NCBI GenBank assembly: GCA_022601395.1 | Contig: JAJACS010000017.1 | Location: 1 to 38,737 of the forward strand | Origin: Chlamydiia bacterium | Lineage (GTDB): Bacteria; Chlamydiota; Chlamydiia; Chlamydiales; GCA-2402025 | Length of the DNA stretch: 38,737 nt | Direction of reading: 5' to 3' | In this document: positions 25,401 to 33,005 of the stretch, piece by piece | Layout of the letters: each line of letters begins with the position of its first letter | Numbering within the stretch: position 1 is the stretch's first letter | The notes under the pieces: model-generated | The model's database searches: none | Told to the model about the DNA's origin: nothing | The model's input: only the letters and a program-made list of their open reading frames with translations | Made by a program: the position numbers and the translations under genes

Positions 25401-26149
25401 ATCAACTCTTCCCAATTCACTTCTGCAATATAAAACCAAACACTCACTTCCTTAAATGCGATCTTCACCTCTTTTGGAAGAGCACCCTTAGCTGGTTTAA
25501 ATGTGATCTTGTATTCACTTTTTTGATCGTCAAGAAGCATAAGCCACTTTGCAAGATCAGACCAAAAAGATAGTTCATATTGCAATTGGTGCGAAGGTCT
25601 TCCTTCTTTCCAAAGAGAGATTTCTTCCTGAGGAAGATTAGAGAATTTTAGAGAGGTTTCTTCTGTTTCCACTTCTCTATTATTTACATAGTCATCAAGA
25701 AGTTTTTCAGCAGCTTTCGTATGAGGTTTGATCCAAAAGAGCTTTTTCTTTGAAAGTGACTCTGCAGAGTAGCCTGTAGGCTCAAGCTTCTTTAAACACT
25801 TTGTCTCATAACCATGCCTTTTTGCAGCCATTTGCATAAGAATATTCCAAAGAGAACTTCTAAACCTAACATGTAGAGGCTGTAGTTTACCTTTATATAT
25901 TTCAAGAAGTGCCGCAGCGAGGTGCTCACAACTTTTATGAGCTTCTGCTCTTGGACACATGCAGAAACAATCAGAGACAAAGCTAGACTCATCTAACTGA
26001 ATAAATGGCCATAAAGTTTCGTGACTCTCTTCATCAAGAACCTCGACTTGGTAGGTTCCTCCAGAGAATATCACATTCTTTACATTGCCCGTTTTTTGAA
26101 GGGATATCCCCTTCTCAACATCAGCTTTAGGAAATGGTAGTTCGCTCAT
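22421..26149 (-). CDS. SWIM-zinc-finger SNF2-family helicase
   Basis: This 1242-residue protein is a Swi2/Snf2 ATPase of the long bacterial type. The N-terminus has a SWIM zinc finger (C61-F-C63-M-C65 and C74-E-H76). A long middle part is typical of chlamydial members. The C-terminal 450 residues hold the helicase motifs: Walker A 'DEMGLGKTHQAMALL', 'YDELQIAKN' in place of DEAH, 'LGLTGTPIENR', 'VFSQYLDMLNIIEKYL', 'GVGIDLVSASVVIHYDRWWN' and 'DRVHRIGQ'. Such proteins translocate on duplex DNA; bacterial ones such as RapA help recycle RNA polymerase. C. trachomatis has two SNF2 proteins of similar length. The first in-frame ATG lacks a good ribosome binding site. Confidence 0.94.
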   Translation of the reverse strand: MSELPFPKADVEKGISLQKTGNVKNVIFSGGTYQVEVLDEESHETLWPFIQLDESSFVSDCFCMCPRAEAHKSCEHLAAALLEIYKGKLQPLHVRFRSSLWNILMQMAAKRHGYETKCLKKLEPTGYSAESLSKKKLFWIKPHTKAAEKLLDDYVNNREVETEETSLKFSNLPQEEISLWKEGRPSHQLQYELSFWSDLAKWLMLLDDQKSEYKITFKPAKGALPKEVKIAFKEVSVWFYIAEVNWEELIPALINMDTSLPIHELENIIIDKITYDPEKKSLNIHSHKPQGLDQKIFENKEDPDLVEVGEWYFHPKIGFFPKKVDPLLRKKEIVGDGVTQMLKKYPMLLEKYLDNTNIHMGISQVSYKLLFDEGHKFHISAYLFKKGDLQKSGSAQFDNWVFLEDKGFYQLGSLMFNEIETLIRQNEVGEFITKHRVWLNQYEGFQTHLTNIECYLSYFLDAFGRLHFKSSTDAFEDASGALDLGEWVYIEGRGFYAKSSSKVEQIVTPGKVITREEISPFIKSHEEDLEQIKGFFSLKQPVLKSGIEISLSKNDEILVRPKYNYAKGYDETIVKFFGDYTYVEKEGFSLLPKGGRIPDKFHSELCISEKDEQSFIQEELPNLRPLIISLDKRLKMPKQLSLKVHSLDKASEGVSSHWNVELAYQSEFGEVDVKTIYKAIKSHKSYLKTKAGLLHLDDPRFNWIRALKKGHFIDESTLEVSSLEWMRLSVLETIKPPTPDEDDYESTMEYLNQLSSLKCSDTLDLEGLQSSLRPYQILGAQWLWFLYTHGLSGLLCDEMGLGKTHQAMALLAACMNMKKTGTRKFIVVCPTSVIYHWEELLKRFLPKAKVLVFYGIQRSLRGFTEKTDVLLTSYGTLRSEKELLSEIAFDIAIYDELQIAKNAYSQTHKALKHLNADMKLGLTGTPIENRILELHSLFDVVLPNYLPSESLYKELFVIPIEKNQDKGQMKLLKNLIHNFVLRRKKAEVLDDLPEKTEEISYVDFSEDQKKMYKQAFKTRKEMILKDIKDKSQPLPYMHIFALFNKLKQICDHPALVKKDVENYEKYQSGKWDLFVELLSEARESGQKLVVFSQYLDMLNIIEKYLKSQKIGYAQIRGSTRNRRDELIKFREDPECEVFIGSLQAAGVGIDLVSASVVIHYDRWWNPAKENQATDRVHRIGQSRGVQVFKLVTKGSIEEHIHKLIEKKLTLLRDVVGYDDQDQIKQLNREELIDILDNINRIL

Positions 26150-26222
26150 TTAGACACTAATTGCTTTTGACATTAAGCACGTTCATCTTATACACAAATA
26201 AGAGTTATAACGCACGTAGCAA

Positions 26223-27350
26223 TTAGACAAGAGCTTCTTCAAGAAGAATCCATCTTGGATCTGCATATTCAAGACCTAGGTCATTTGCAACTGGCTCATA
26301 CGTTACTTTACCCTGACAAACGTTAAGACCAAGCATTAGAAGAGGGTCTTCAGAAAGAGCCTTTCTATAGCCTTCGTTTGCAAGCTTTAGAGCATAGTTA
26401 AGTGTTGCGTTTGTAAGAGCTAGTGTTGCGGTATATGCACAAGAACCAGGCATATTTGTTACGCAGTAATGAACAACACCTTCTTCAATATAAGTAGGAG
26501 ATGTATGTGTCGTTGGCTTCGATGTTTCAGAGCAACCACCTTGATCAATCGCTACATCACAAAACACGCTACCATCTTTCATAGATCTGACCATTTCTCT
26601 TGTGATCACTTTAGGCGCCATCTTGCCTGGGATTAACACAGAACCCACCACAAGATCAGCATCCTTGATCTCTTCAGAAAGAGCCTCTTCTGTAGAGTAC
26701 ATCGTCTTGAGTCTAGACCCAAAGGTCATCTCAAGCTCTCTTAACCTTGAAATATTTCGATCAAAGACCGTTACGTCAGCACCAAGTCCCATCGCCATCT
26801 TAGCAGCTTCAGTTCCAACAACACCGCCACCAACAACAAGCACTTTTCCAGGCTTTGTACCAGTTACGCCACCAAGAAGAACACCTCTTCCGCCGTTGGC
26901 CATTTGTAGAGCTGTCGCTCCCGCTTGGATCGAAACTCTCCCCGCCACTTCACTCATAGGAGTTAAAAGAGGGAGCCTTCCTTGCTCATCTTCAATTGTT
27001 TCATAAGCAATCGCAACACAACCACTCTCTAAAAGAGCATTTGTTTGATCAGGATCTGGAGCAAGATGTAAATAACAGAATAAAACTTGACCTTCTTTAA
27101 TCAGAGGGTATTCGATAGGCTGAGGTTCTTTCACCTTAATGATCATCTCAGCTTCGTAGACTTCTTCTTTTGTCTCAACGACGCTTGCACCAACTGCTTG
27201 ATACATTTCATCAGTGAATCCAATGCTTGTGCCAGCTCTTGTTTCAACCAATACCGTGTGACCATGTGCAATAAAAGCTTTTACAGTAGAAGGCGTTGCT
27301 CCCACTCTGTATTCATGATCCTTAACTTCCTTAGGAATTCCAATAAGCAT
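26223..27350 (-). CDS. ald: Alanine dehydrogenase
   Basis: Ald interconverts L-alanine and pyruvate plus ammonia with NAD. At 375 residues it has the standard length. Visible are 'MLIGIPKEVKDHEYRVG' at the N-terminus, the catalytic region 'FCYLHLAPD' with the active-site His, the Rossmann motif 'VLVVGGGVVGTEAAKMA', and 'DVAIDQGGCSETSKPTTHTS' with the catalytic Asp. GGAGGA precedes the ATG. It is fourth in line after glyA, clpP and dapF, 35 bases past dapF. C. trachomatis has no such gene at this place, so it is an addition in this lineage. It may supply L-alanine for cell-wall precursors or use host alanine as carbon and nitrogen source. Confidence 0.97.
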   Translation of the reverse strand: MLIGIPKEVKDHEYRVGATPSTVKAFIAHGHTVLVETRAGTSIGFTDEMYQAVGASVVETKEEVYEAEMIIKVKEPQPIEYPLIKEGQVLFCYLHLAPDPDQTNALLESGCVAIAYETIEDEQGRLPLLTPMSEVAGRVSIQAGATALQMANGGRGVLLGGVTGTKPGKVLVVGGGVVGTEAAKMAMGLGADVTVFDRNISRLRELEMTFGSRLKTMYSTEEALSEEIKDADLVVGSVLIPGKMAPKVITREMVRSMKDGSVFCDVAIDQGGCSETSKPTTHTSPTYIEEGVVHYCVTNMPGSCAYTATLALTNATLNYALKLANEGYRKALSEDPLLMLGLNVCQGKVTYEPVANDLGLEYADPRWILLEEALV

Positions 27351-27385
27351 TAATCTGATCCTCCAATAGCGTCTTATACCATTGA

Positions 27386-28204
27386 TTATAGCAGATCCAC
27401 CTCAAGTTTTCCATCAAAAACATGCTTATACGGCCCCTCGACAGCCACAGAAGCGATAGACCCATCTTCTTCTTTGAGATGACACAGAAGCTCCTGACCT
27501 GAATAAAAAACCACTTTCACTGGACTTTCTAACTTATAGATATACTTTGCAGCAATGGAACAGGCTGCAGCGCCAGAGCCGCAAGCTAGAGTTTCACCCT
27601 CTACACCCCGCTCATACACACGAATATGTAGCACTCCATCAGGAGTAATCATCGCTAAATTCACATTGACCCCTTCTGGATAAAAAAGAGGATGGTTTCT
27701 GATATCTCTGCAAGTTGTCAGAAAGTCTGGCATCTCCAAAGTATTCACAAACATAACAGCATGGGGAACTCCCGTATCTATAAGATGCACCCTATAGGAG
27801 GTCTCTCCCACTTCTACATGCCTTGAAAATTCTTTTAAAATAGGACGCCCAAGATCTGTATGAACCTCATCTTCGAGCATCATACAGGGGTGCACAGAAC
27901 GCAGCGACTCAATTAGAAACTCAGAATGCTTTTTCTTTAAGATGTCCGCAACAAACCCCGCCGTACATCTGAGACCATTGCCACACATGCTCGCTTCTTT
28001 GCCGTCAGCATTTATAATACGCATTTTATAATCGCCACGACTCGAATTTTGGACAAGAATCACCCCGTCAGCGCCAATACCAAATTGACGATGACAAAGT
28101 TTTTGCACCAAGGCTTCATCTTCTTCAGGAAACTGCTCCTTGCGATCATCAATCATGATGAAATCATTACCTGCAGCTTCAAATTTAGAAAAGTTCACCT
28201 TCAT
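27386..28204 (-). CDS. dapF: Diaminopimelate epimerase
   Basis: DapF turns LL- into meso-diaminopimelate for peptidoglycan. The two active-site cysteines are present: Cys74 in 'MCGNGLRC' and Cys208 in 'ACGSGA'. The 272 residues are of normal length. In Chlamydia DapF has also been reported to epimerise glutamate, as no MurI is present; whether this copy does so is inference. It starts three bases after the clpP stop with little ribosome binding signal, so it depends on translation of clpP. The clpP-dapF pairing is as in CT431-CT430. Confidence 0.96.
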   Translation of the reverse strand: MKVNFSKFEAAGNDFIMIDDRKEQFPEEDEALVQKLCHRQFGIGADGVILVQNSSRGDYKMRIINADGKEASMCGNGLRCTAGFVADILKKKHSEFLIESLRSVHPCMMLEDEVHTDLGRPILKEFSRHVEVGETSYRVHLIDTGVPHAVMFVNTLEMPDFLTTCRDIRNHPLFYPEGVNVNLAMITPDGVLHIRVYERGVEGETLACGSGAAACSIAAKYIYKLESPVKVVFYSGQELLCHLKEEDGSIASVAVEGPYKHVFDGKLEVDLL

Positions 28205-28207
28205 ATC

Positions 28208-28822
28208 TTATGTAAGTAATATATCCTTAGGATTATCTACGATTTTATCAAGAAGACCGAACTCCAGCGCTTCTTGTGCACTCAGCCAAGTATCTCGATC
28301 AAGAGCCTTTTCTATTGTTTCTGCGTCTTTTCCAGTCGCTTCTACATAAAGACCAATTAAAGAGTCTCTAGTTTTCAAAATCTCTCTTGCATGAATCTCT
28401 AGATCTGTCGCCTGCCCGCGAATCACACCATGAATAGACGGCTGGTGTATCATGATTCTTGAGTTTGGTGTCGCAAACCTTTTTCCTTTTCCTGCTACAA
28501 GAGATAAAACAGATCCCATAGATGCAGCAAGTCCTGTGATTAGAGTTGTAACAGGAGATGTCATCAGCTTAATCTGATCCCAAATAGCAAAACCAGAATC
28601 AACAGCTCCACCTGGAGAGTTAATCACAAATAAAATAGGCTTCCCTGGATCTGTAAGCTCCAAGTACCACAATTTTCTGATAACCGCATTCGCTGACTTA
28701 TCGTCAACAGGCGCCGATAAAAAGACTCTGCGATGCTCAAGAAGAAGCTCATCCACTTTACGATGCACAGAAAGATTCACACCTGATTCTTCTTCGTCTT
28801 CTTCGTCTTCTAATCTATACAT
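28208..28822 (-). CDS. clpP: ATP-dependent Clp protease proteolytic subunit
   Basis: ClpP is the barrel-forming serine protease fed by ClpX/ClpC unfoldases. The 204 residues show the family signature '[11 protein letters not shown]', the nucleophile Ser101 in 'GLAASMGS', His126 in 'RIMIHQPS' and the Asp of '[11 protein letters not shown]'. The N-terminus is unusually acidic ([10 protein letters not shown]) before the core begins. AAGGAGA stands before ATG 28822. Chlamydiae carry two clpP genes; linkage to dapF and glyA marks this as the CT431 (clpP1) type. Confidence 0.95.
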   Translation of the reverse strand: MYRLEDEEDEEESGVNLSVHRKVDELLLEHRRVFLSAPVDDKSANAVIRKLWYLELTDPGKPILFVINSPGGAVDSGFAIWDQIKLMTSPVTTLITGLAASMGSVLSLVAGKGKRFATPNSRIMIHQPSIHGVIRGQATDLEIHAREILKTRDSLIGLYVEATGKDAETIEKALDRDTWLSAQEALEFGLLDKIVDNPKDILLT

Positions 28823-28884
28823 GAAAATTCTCCTTCAATATTACCTATTTTATTTTCGCCCTATTATGGCTATAAATTTCTTTC

Positions 28885-30357
28885 TTAATCTATTTCAATT
28901 TCAGGGTAAAGTGGAAAGTGAGACATCAGCTCAGCAATTTCCTCTTTTGCACGAGAAAGGGCTGATGATTCTACATCAACATGAGCTTTACTCACCTCTC
29001 CAGTCTTAGGATGCTTTCCTGGCTTTGATGCTCTTAACGTTCTTACGATCAATCTCGCAATACTCTTCATTTCAGCCTCTTTCATCCCACGAGTCGTAAG
29101 AGCTGCTGTACCAAGCCTTATGCCTGATGTATACCAAGCGCCATTTTCATCATTCGGCACCATATTTCGATTCAGTGTCATATTAGCATCTGTTAAAGCT
29201 TTTTCAGCCTGCCTGCCGTTTATTCCAAAACTTTTAGCTACATCCACAACAACAAGGTGGTTATCCGTGCCGCCTGAAAACATTTTCACATCTTCTTCAA
29301 GAAATACTTCCGCCATTGCTTTTGCATTTTTTATCACCTGCGAGGCATAAGCTCTAAACTCTGGCTGCAAGGCTTCTTTAAATGCGATTGCTTTTGCTGC
29401 GATCACATGAGGAAGAGGCCCGCCTAGAACAAAAGGACATCCTTTATCTACAGAGGCTTTAAATTCATCCTTACAAAGAACGATTCCTCCTCTTGGACCC
29501 CTTAGTGTTTTGTGCGTCGTTGATGAAATCACGTCACAATAAGGGACCGGATCATACTCACCCGTGATCGCTTTCCCTGCAACAAGTCCTGAAAAATGCG
29601 CTATATCTCCCATGAGAACCGCCCCAACAGAATCTGTGATTTCTTTTAATTTAGCAAAGTTCAGCAGTCTTGGATATGCAGAATATCCTGCTATAAAAAT
29701 GGTTGGCTTTTCTTTTTGCACCTGTTTCTTTAGCGCTGCATAATCGATCACCTCAGTGACCGGATCTACTTTATAAGTGACCGCTTTAAACATTTTTGAG
29801 GAAACATTCATTCTGAAGCCATGCGTCAGATGCCCCCCAGAATCAAGTGAAAGCCCCATAATTTTTTGATTCACAAGTAGCTGTCTAATTCTTTCGTGGT
29901 CTTCATCAGATATCTGATTTACATTGATCTTTCCAAGAGCTTCAACCTCTTTGTCCTGAATACGGTGAATCAGAATCGCCCAGAAAGCTACAAGGTTCGC
30001 ATCAATTCCGCTATGAGGTTGAACATATGCATGATCCGCACCAAAAAGCTCTTTCACTCTTTTTGCTGCAAGGTCCTCAACCGTGTCTACATTTTCACAA
30101 CCTGCATAAAACCTTTTTCCGATATTCCCTTCACTATACTTGTCTGTAAGTAGGTTCCCCATTGCAAGCTGGGTTTCAAGGGAAGAGTAATTCTCAGAAG
30201 CTATAAGTTTCAAATAAGTTCTTTGATCTCGGATCTCTTTAATAATAGCATCCGCAACTTCTTTATTCGTATCCTGCAAGTGATCCAAGCTCGCAAGATA
30301 AGCAATAGCTGCTTTATTATTCTTATTTTTACCTAAATAGCGTTCTAAAAACGACAT
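28885..30357 (-). CDS. glyA: Serine hydroxymethyltransferase, chlamydial long form
   Basis: GlyA makes glycine and 5,10-methylene-tetrahydrofolate from serine. The PLP lysine sits in 'STTHKTLRGPRGG'. 'KLIASENYSS', 'QPHSGIDANL' and 'YTSGIRLGTAALTTRG' are classical. At 490 residues it is longer than the usual 420, as in other Chlamydiae (about 497), with extra segments in the first third. I chose ATG 30357 because AAAGGAG lies six bases upstream. An upstream in-frame ATG at 30411 would add 18 residues and place the Shine-Dalgarno inside the gene. In Chlamydia GlyA was reported to racemise alanine as well, giving D-Ala; with ald nearby this is of interest. Confidence 0.95.
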   Translation of the reverse strand: MSFLERYLGKNKNNKAAIAYLASLDHLQDTNKEVADAIIKEIRDQRTYLKLIASENYSSLETQLAMGNLLTDKYSEGNIGKRFYAGCENVDTVEDLAAKRVKELFGADHAYVQPHSGIDANLVAFWAILIHRIQDKEVEALGKINVNQISDEDHERIRQLLVNQKIMGLSLDSGGHLTHGFRMNVSSKMFKAVTYKVDPVTEVIDYAALKKQVQKEKPTIFIAGYSAYPRLLNFAKLKEITDSVGAVLMGDIAHFSGLVAGKAITGEYDPVPYCDVISSTTHKTLRGPRGGIVLCKDEFKASVDKGCPFVLGGPLPHVIAAKAIAFKEALQPEFRAYASQVIKNAKAMAEVFLEEDVKMFSGGTDNHLVVVDVAKSFGINGRQAEKALTDANMTLNRNMVPNDENGAWYTSGIRLGTAALTTRGMKEAEMKSIARLIVRTLRASKPGKHPKTGEVSKAHVDVESSALSRAKEEIAELMSHFPLYPEIEID

Positions 30358-30473
30358 AGATTGCTCCTTTACAAGCGTCATAAACGGCCTCCCAATGACA
30401 GCAATGGTCATTATTGCACACTCCCCTGATCTCGTCGATTATTTTTCCAGGCTTAATATCGATAGAATCCATC

Positions 30474-31595
30474 TTAGTTTCTAAGGTTCGAATTAAAGCG
30501 AACACCTTTCAAATATTTTAACGGGGAGTATTTTGATGTGGTTTCTAAAATATCTATCACACCTCGGTCAGGCATAATAGCTATATCAAACGGACGCACT
30601 CCTACAGGTATTGGGTAGTTTGCTCCTGCAACAAGAGTGTCCGTCAAAGTGCTTATTACACTTACATCATTACCATCTAAATTGACTACAAATACCTGCT
30701 CACCATTAGGGGTCACTGCAAGCGTTTCTGGCTTGCTCCCAACACCTATAGGGTAGTTAGCCCCAGTTAATACTGTATCCGTAACAGTATCTACAACAGA
30801 GACTGTATTATCATCAGAGTTACTCACATAAACCCTAGTGCCATCTGGAGTAATCGCAATACCATCCGGGCCAGCTCCCACACTGATGGTAGCAGTCACT
30901 TGGTCGGTTACTGTATTAATAGCAAATACAGTTCCTAATGTAACATCATTTACGCCATATACCCTGCTACCATCTGGAGTTACCGCTAGTCTTTGTGGGT
31001 CAGCCCCAACTCCATTGATTGGATATCCAGGACCACTCAAAACTGTGTCCGTAGCAACATCAATAACAGCTACAGCATCATCACCGGGTATAGCAACATA
31101 AGCTTTCTTGCCATCTGGGGTGATAACAATAGCGACAGGTTCATTTCCTATGGAAATAGGATATCCAGAACCGGTTAACACTGTGTCCGTTGAAGTATCG
31201 ATCACACTGACCGTATCTACATCACGATTTAACACATACGCCTTCTTACTATCTGGAGTGATCCCAATAGCAACAGGCGTGTTCCCTACAGAAATAGGAT
31301 ACCCAGAACCTGTTAAAACTGTATCTGTAGCGGTATTTATAACAGACACTGTGTCATCTGACGTATTCGCTACGTAAACCCTAGTACCATCTGGAGTAAT
31401 AGCAACGCCCTGAGGGCCATCTCCTACTGATATTGGATATCTAGGACCCGAAAATACTGCACCTGTAAAAGTGTTTATAACGGTTACAGTACCATCAGTT
31501 TGATTTGGAACATAAGCCTTTATATTTGCCTGAGCGAGGTTTACCGCAACCAGCGCTACAGTTGCTAAAAAACTAAGTTTTTTTGAAAAAGTCAT
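30474..31595 (-). CDS. Secreted seven-blade YVTN-type beta-propeller protein
   Basis: The 373-residue protein starts with a Sec signal peptide (MTFSKKLSFLATVALVAVNL, cleavage after AQA). Seven repeats of about 46 residues follow, each 'YPISVGN.P..IAITPDG.RVYV.N..DDTVSVIDT.TDTVL'. The strand order suggests that N- and C-terminal halves close one seven-blade ring. Adjacent repeats are close even at DNA level (for instance around 31153 and 31291, 138 bases apart), so expansion is fairly recent. YVTN propellers in archaea and bacteria are surface or periplasmic binding proteins. No membrane anchor is seen, and the last 25 residues diverge (SKYSPLKYLKGVRF). The ligand is unknown. AGGTG precedes the start. 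Confidence 0.9.
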   Translation of the reverse strand: MTFSKKLSFLATVALVAVNLAQANIKAYVPNQTDGTVTVINTFTGAVFSGPRYPISVGDGPQGVAITPDGTRVYVANTSDDTVSVINTATDTVLTGSGYPISVGNTPVAIGITPDSKKAYVLNRDVDTVSVIDTSTDTVLTGSGYPISIGNEPVAIVITPDGKKAYVAIPGDDAVAVIDVATDTVLSGPGYPINGVGADPQRLAVTPDGSRVYGVNDVTLGTVFAINTVTDQVTATISVGAGPDGIAITPDGTRVYVSNSDDNTVSVVDTVTDTVLTGANYPIGVGSKPETLAVTPNGEQVFVVNLDGNDVSVISTLTDTLVAGANYPIPVGVRPFDIAIMPDRGVIDILETTSKYSPLKYLKGVRFNSNLRN

Positions 31596-31857
31596 AAAGC
31601 ACCTAAAAAAGTTTGAAATTTTAAAACACTATATATACTCAACTCGCCTTTCATAAACAAATTTTTTCATCCTGACCTACACCTATAACCGACCCTACCC
31701 TAAAAGTAAAACTTCACAACAATCGCCACGAAAGAAAAAATAAAAATATAACTTTTACACCTATAACATATAACGGTAGATTTTTCCTTGAGATTTATGT
31801 GTGAAACAGATAGTGTATTCCTATTTTAGAAACATTACAAATCCCTGTAATTGGTAG

Positions 31858-32634
31858 ATGTATAGCATGCAAGAGTCCCTAAAGTCTGTTCTTGAAATCC
31901 AAGAGCTCGACATTAAAATGATCCGTCTAATGCGACTCAAAAAGCAAAGACAAGGCGAACTCCAGCAAATTGAATCTTTACGCTCAGAACTAAAAGAGCA
32001 ACAAGAGGAAAAGAAACAGGAGATTGAAAATCTTAACAAAGAAGTCATTTCTCTAGAAGCTAAGATCGCAGAGCTGAACGAAAAAGTTAAGACTCTCGAA
32101 GCAAAACAGTCTTCTGTTAAGAAAGTAGAAGAATTCAACGCTCTTACACAAGAAATGACTGGCGCAGAAAGAGAGCGCATCAATCTAGAGCAACAAGTTT
32201 CTAACCTTGTTGATAAAAAATCTTTTGAAGAAGAGATTCTTGAAAAAATCAAAACAAGCCTAGAAACTTCTGAGACAAATAGCAGAGAGCTTGAAACTGA
32301 AATCAAATCAAGCATAACTCGAATCAACGACGAAGGCTCAGAACTTAAAGAACAACGTGATGCTATTGTAAAATCAGCAGATCAACCGACACTAAAAGTA
32401 TACGAAAGACTACTACGAAACAAGAAAGATCGTGTTGTCGTTCCTATTGAGAACAGAACATGCAGCGGGTGCCATATCGCACTTACAGCTCAGCATGAAA
32501 ACCTCGTTCGAAAAGGAGCTAACCTTGTATTCTGCGAACATTGTTCTAGAATTCACTACTGGCAAGAAAGTGAAGCTCTTGAAGGAACAAGTATTGCTAC
32601 AAAACGCAGAAGAAGAAGAGTTCTTACCAGCTAA
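31858..32634 (+). CDS. cdsZ: Coiled-coil zinc-ribbon protein CdsZ (CT398-like)
   Basis: This 258-residue protein has a long coiled-coil hairpin (about 5-175, LELEKVK-type heptads) and a C-terminal zinc ribbon with two CxxC pairs ('CSGCH' and 'CEHCSR'). This layout is that of CT398 of C. trachomatis, named CdsZ. CT398 is reported to bind the sigma-54 RNA polymerase and the T3S export apparatus; transfer of that role here is inference. Relatives outside Chlamydiae are the widespread 'C4-type zinc ribbon' proteins. An ATG at 31867 is as likely a start as 31858 and better spaced from GGTAG at 31853. The RNase P RNA begins five bases after the stop. Confidence 0.88.
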   Translation: MYSMQESLKSVLEIQELDIKMIRLMRLKKQRQGELQQIESLRSELKEQQEEKKQEIENLNKEVISLEAKIAELNEKVKTLEAKQSSVKKVEEFNALTQEMTGAERERINLEQQVSNLVDKKSFEEEILEKIKTSLETSETNSRELETEIKSSITRINDEGSELKEQRDAIVKSADQPTLKVYERLLRNKKDRVVVPIENRTCSGCHIALTAQHENLVRKGANLVFCEHCSRIHYWQESEALEGTSIATKRRRRRVLTS

Positions 32635-32639
32635 TTTAT

Positions 32640-33005
32640 TTGGGAAAGCGCGCAATCGCCGCCTTCTAGCTTTTTGTTAGGAGGGGGAGGAAAGTCTGGA
32701 CTTCGCAGGAAATGATACCAGTGAAAGACTGGGGGCCGCAAGGCTACGGAAAGTGTAACAGAAAACATGTCGCTGCTACTTAGCAGACAGACTGAAAATG
32801 TTGGCTTTATGAGCCAGACCTACCCGTAGCAATATGGGAGGCTATAAACCCTATCGGAAGCAAGAGTATAAGTAGAGCTGAAAAGCAAAGTGTGTCCTGC
32901 GCCACTACTTAGGAATCTCGCTTGAGGATCTTAGCGATAAGATCCCTAGATGAATGATTGCACCTTATTTAAAAGGAAACAGAATCCGGCTTACTGCTTT
33001 CCCAA
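32640..33005 (+). ncRNA. rnpB: RNase P RNA, bacterial type A-like
   Basis: This is the catalytic RNA that cuts 5' leaders off tRNA precursors. The conserved P4 strands are plain: GAGGAAAGTC at 32687-32696 and ACAGAATCCGGCTTA at 32979-32993. 'AACAGAAAACA' at about 32757, 'CTAGATGAATGATTG' at about 32946 and 'CGGAAGCAAGAG' at about 32855 also match the core. The ends are set by P1: TTGGGAAAGC (32640-32649) with GCTTTCCCAA (32996-33005), ten perfect pairs. Helix P15 (TAAGTAG 32869-32875 with CTACTTA 32905-32911) encloses a 29-base loop without the GGU that binds the tRNA CCA end, as described for chlamydial RNase P RNAs. The 3' end overlaps the end of xerC on the other strand. Confidence 0.97.
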
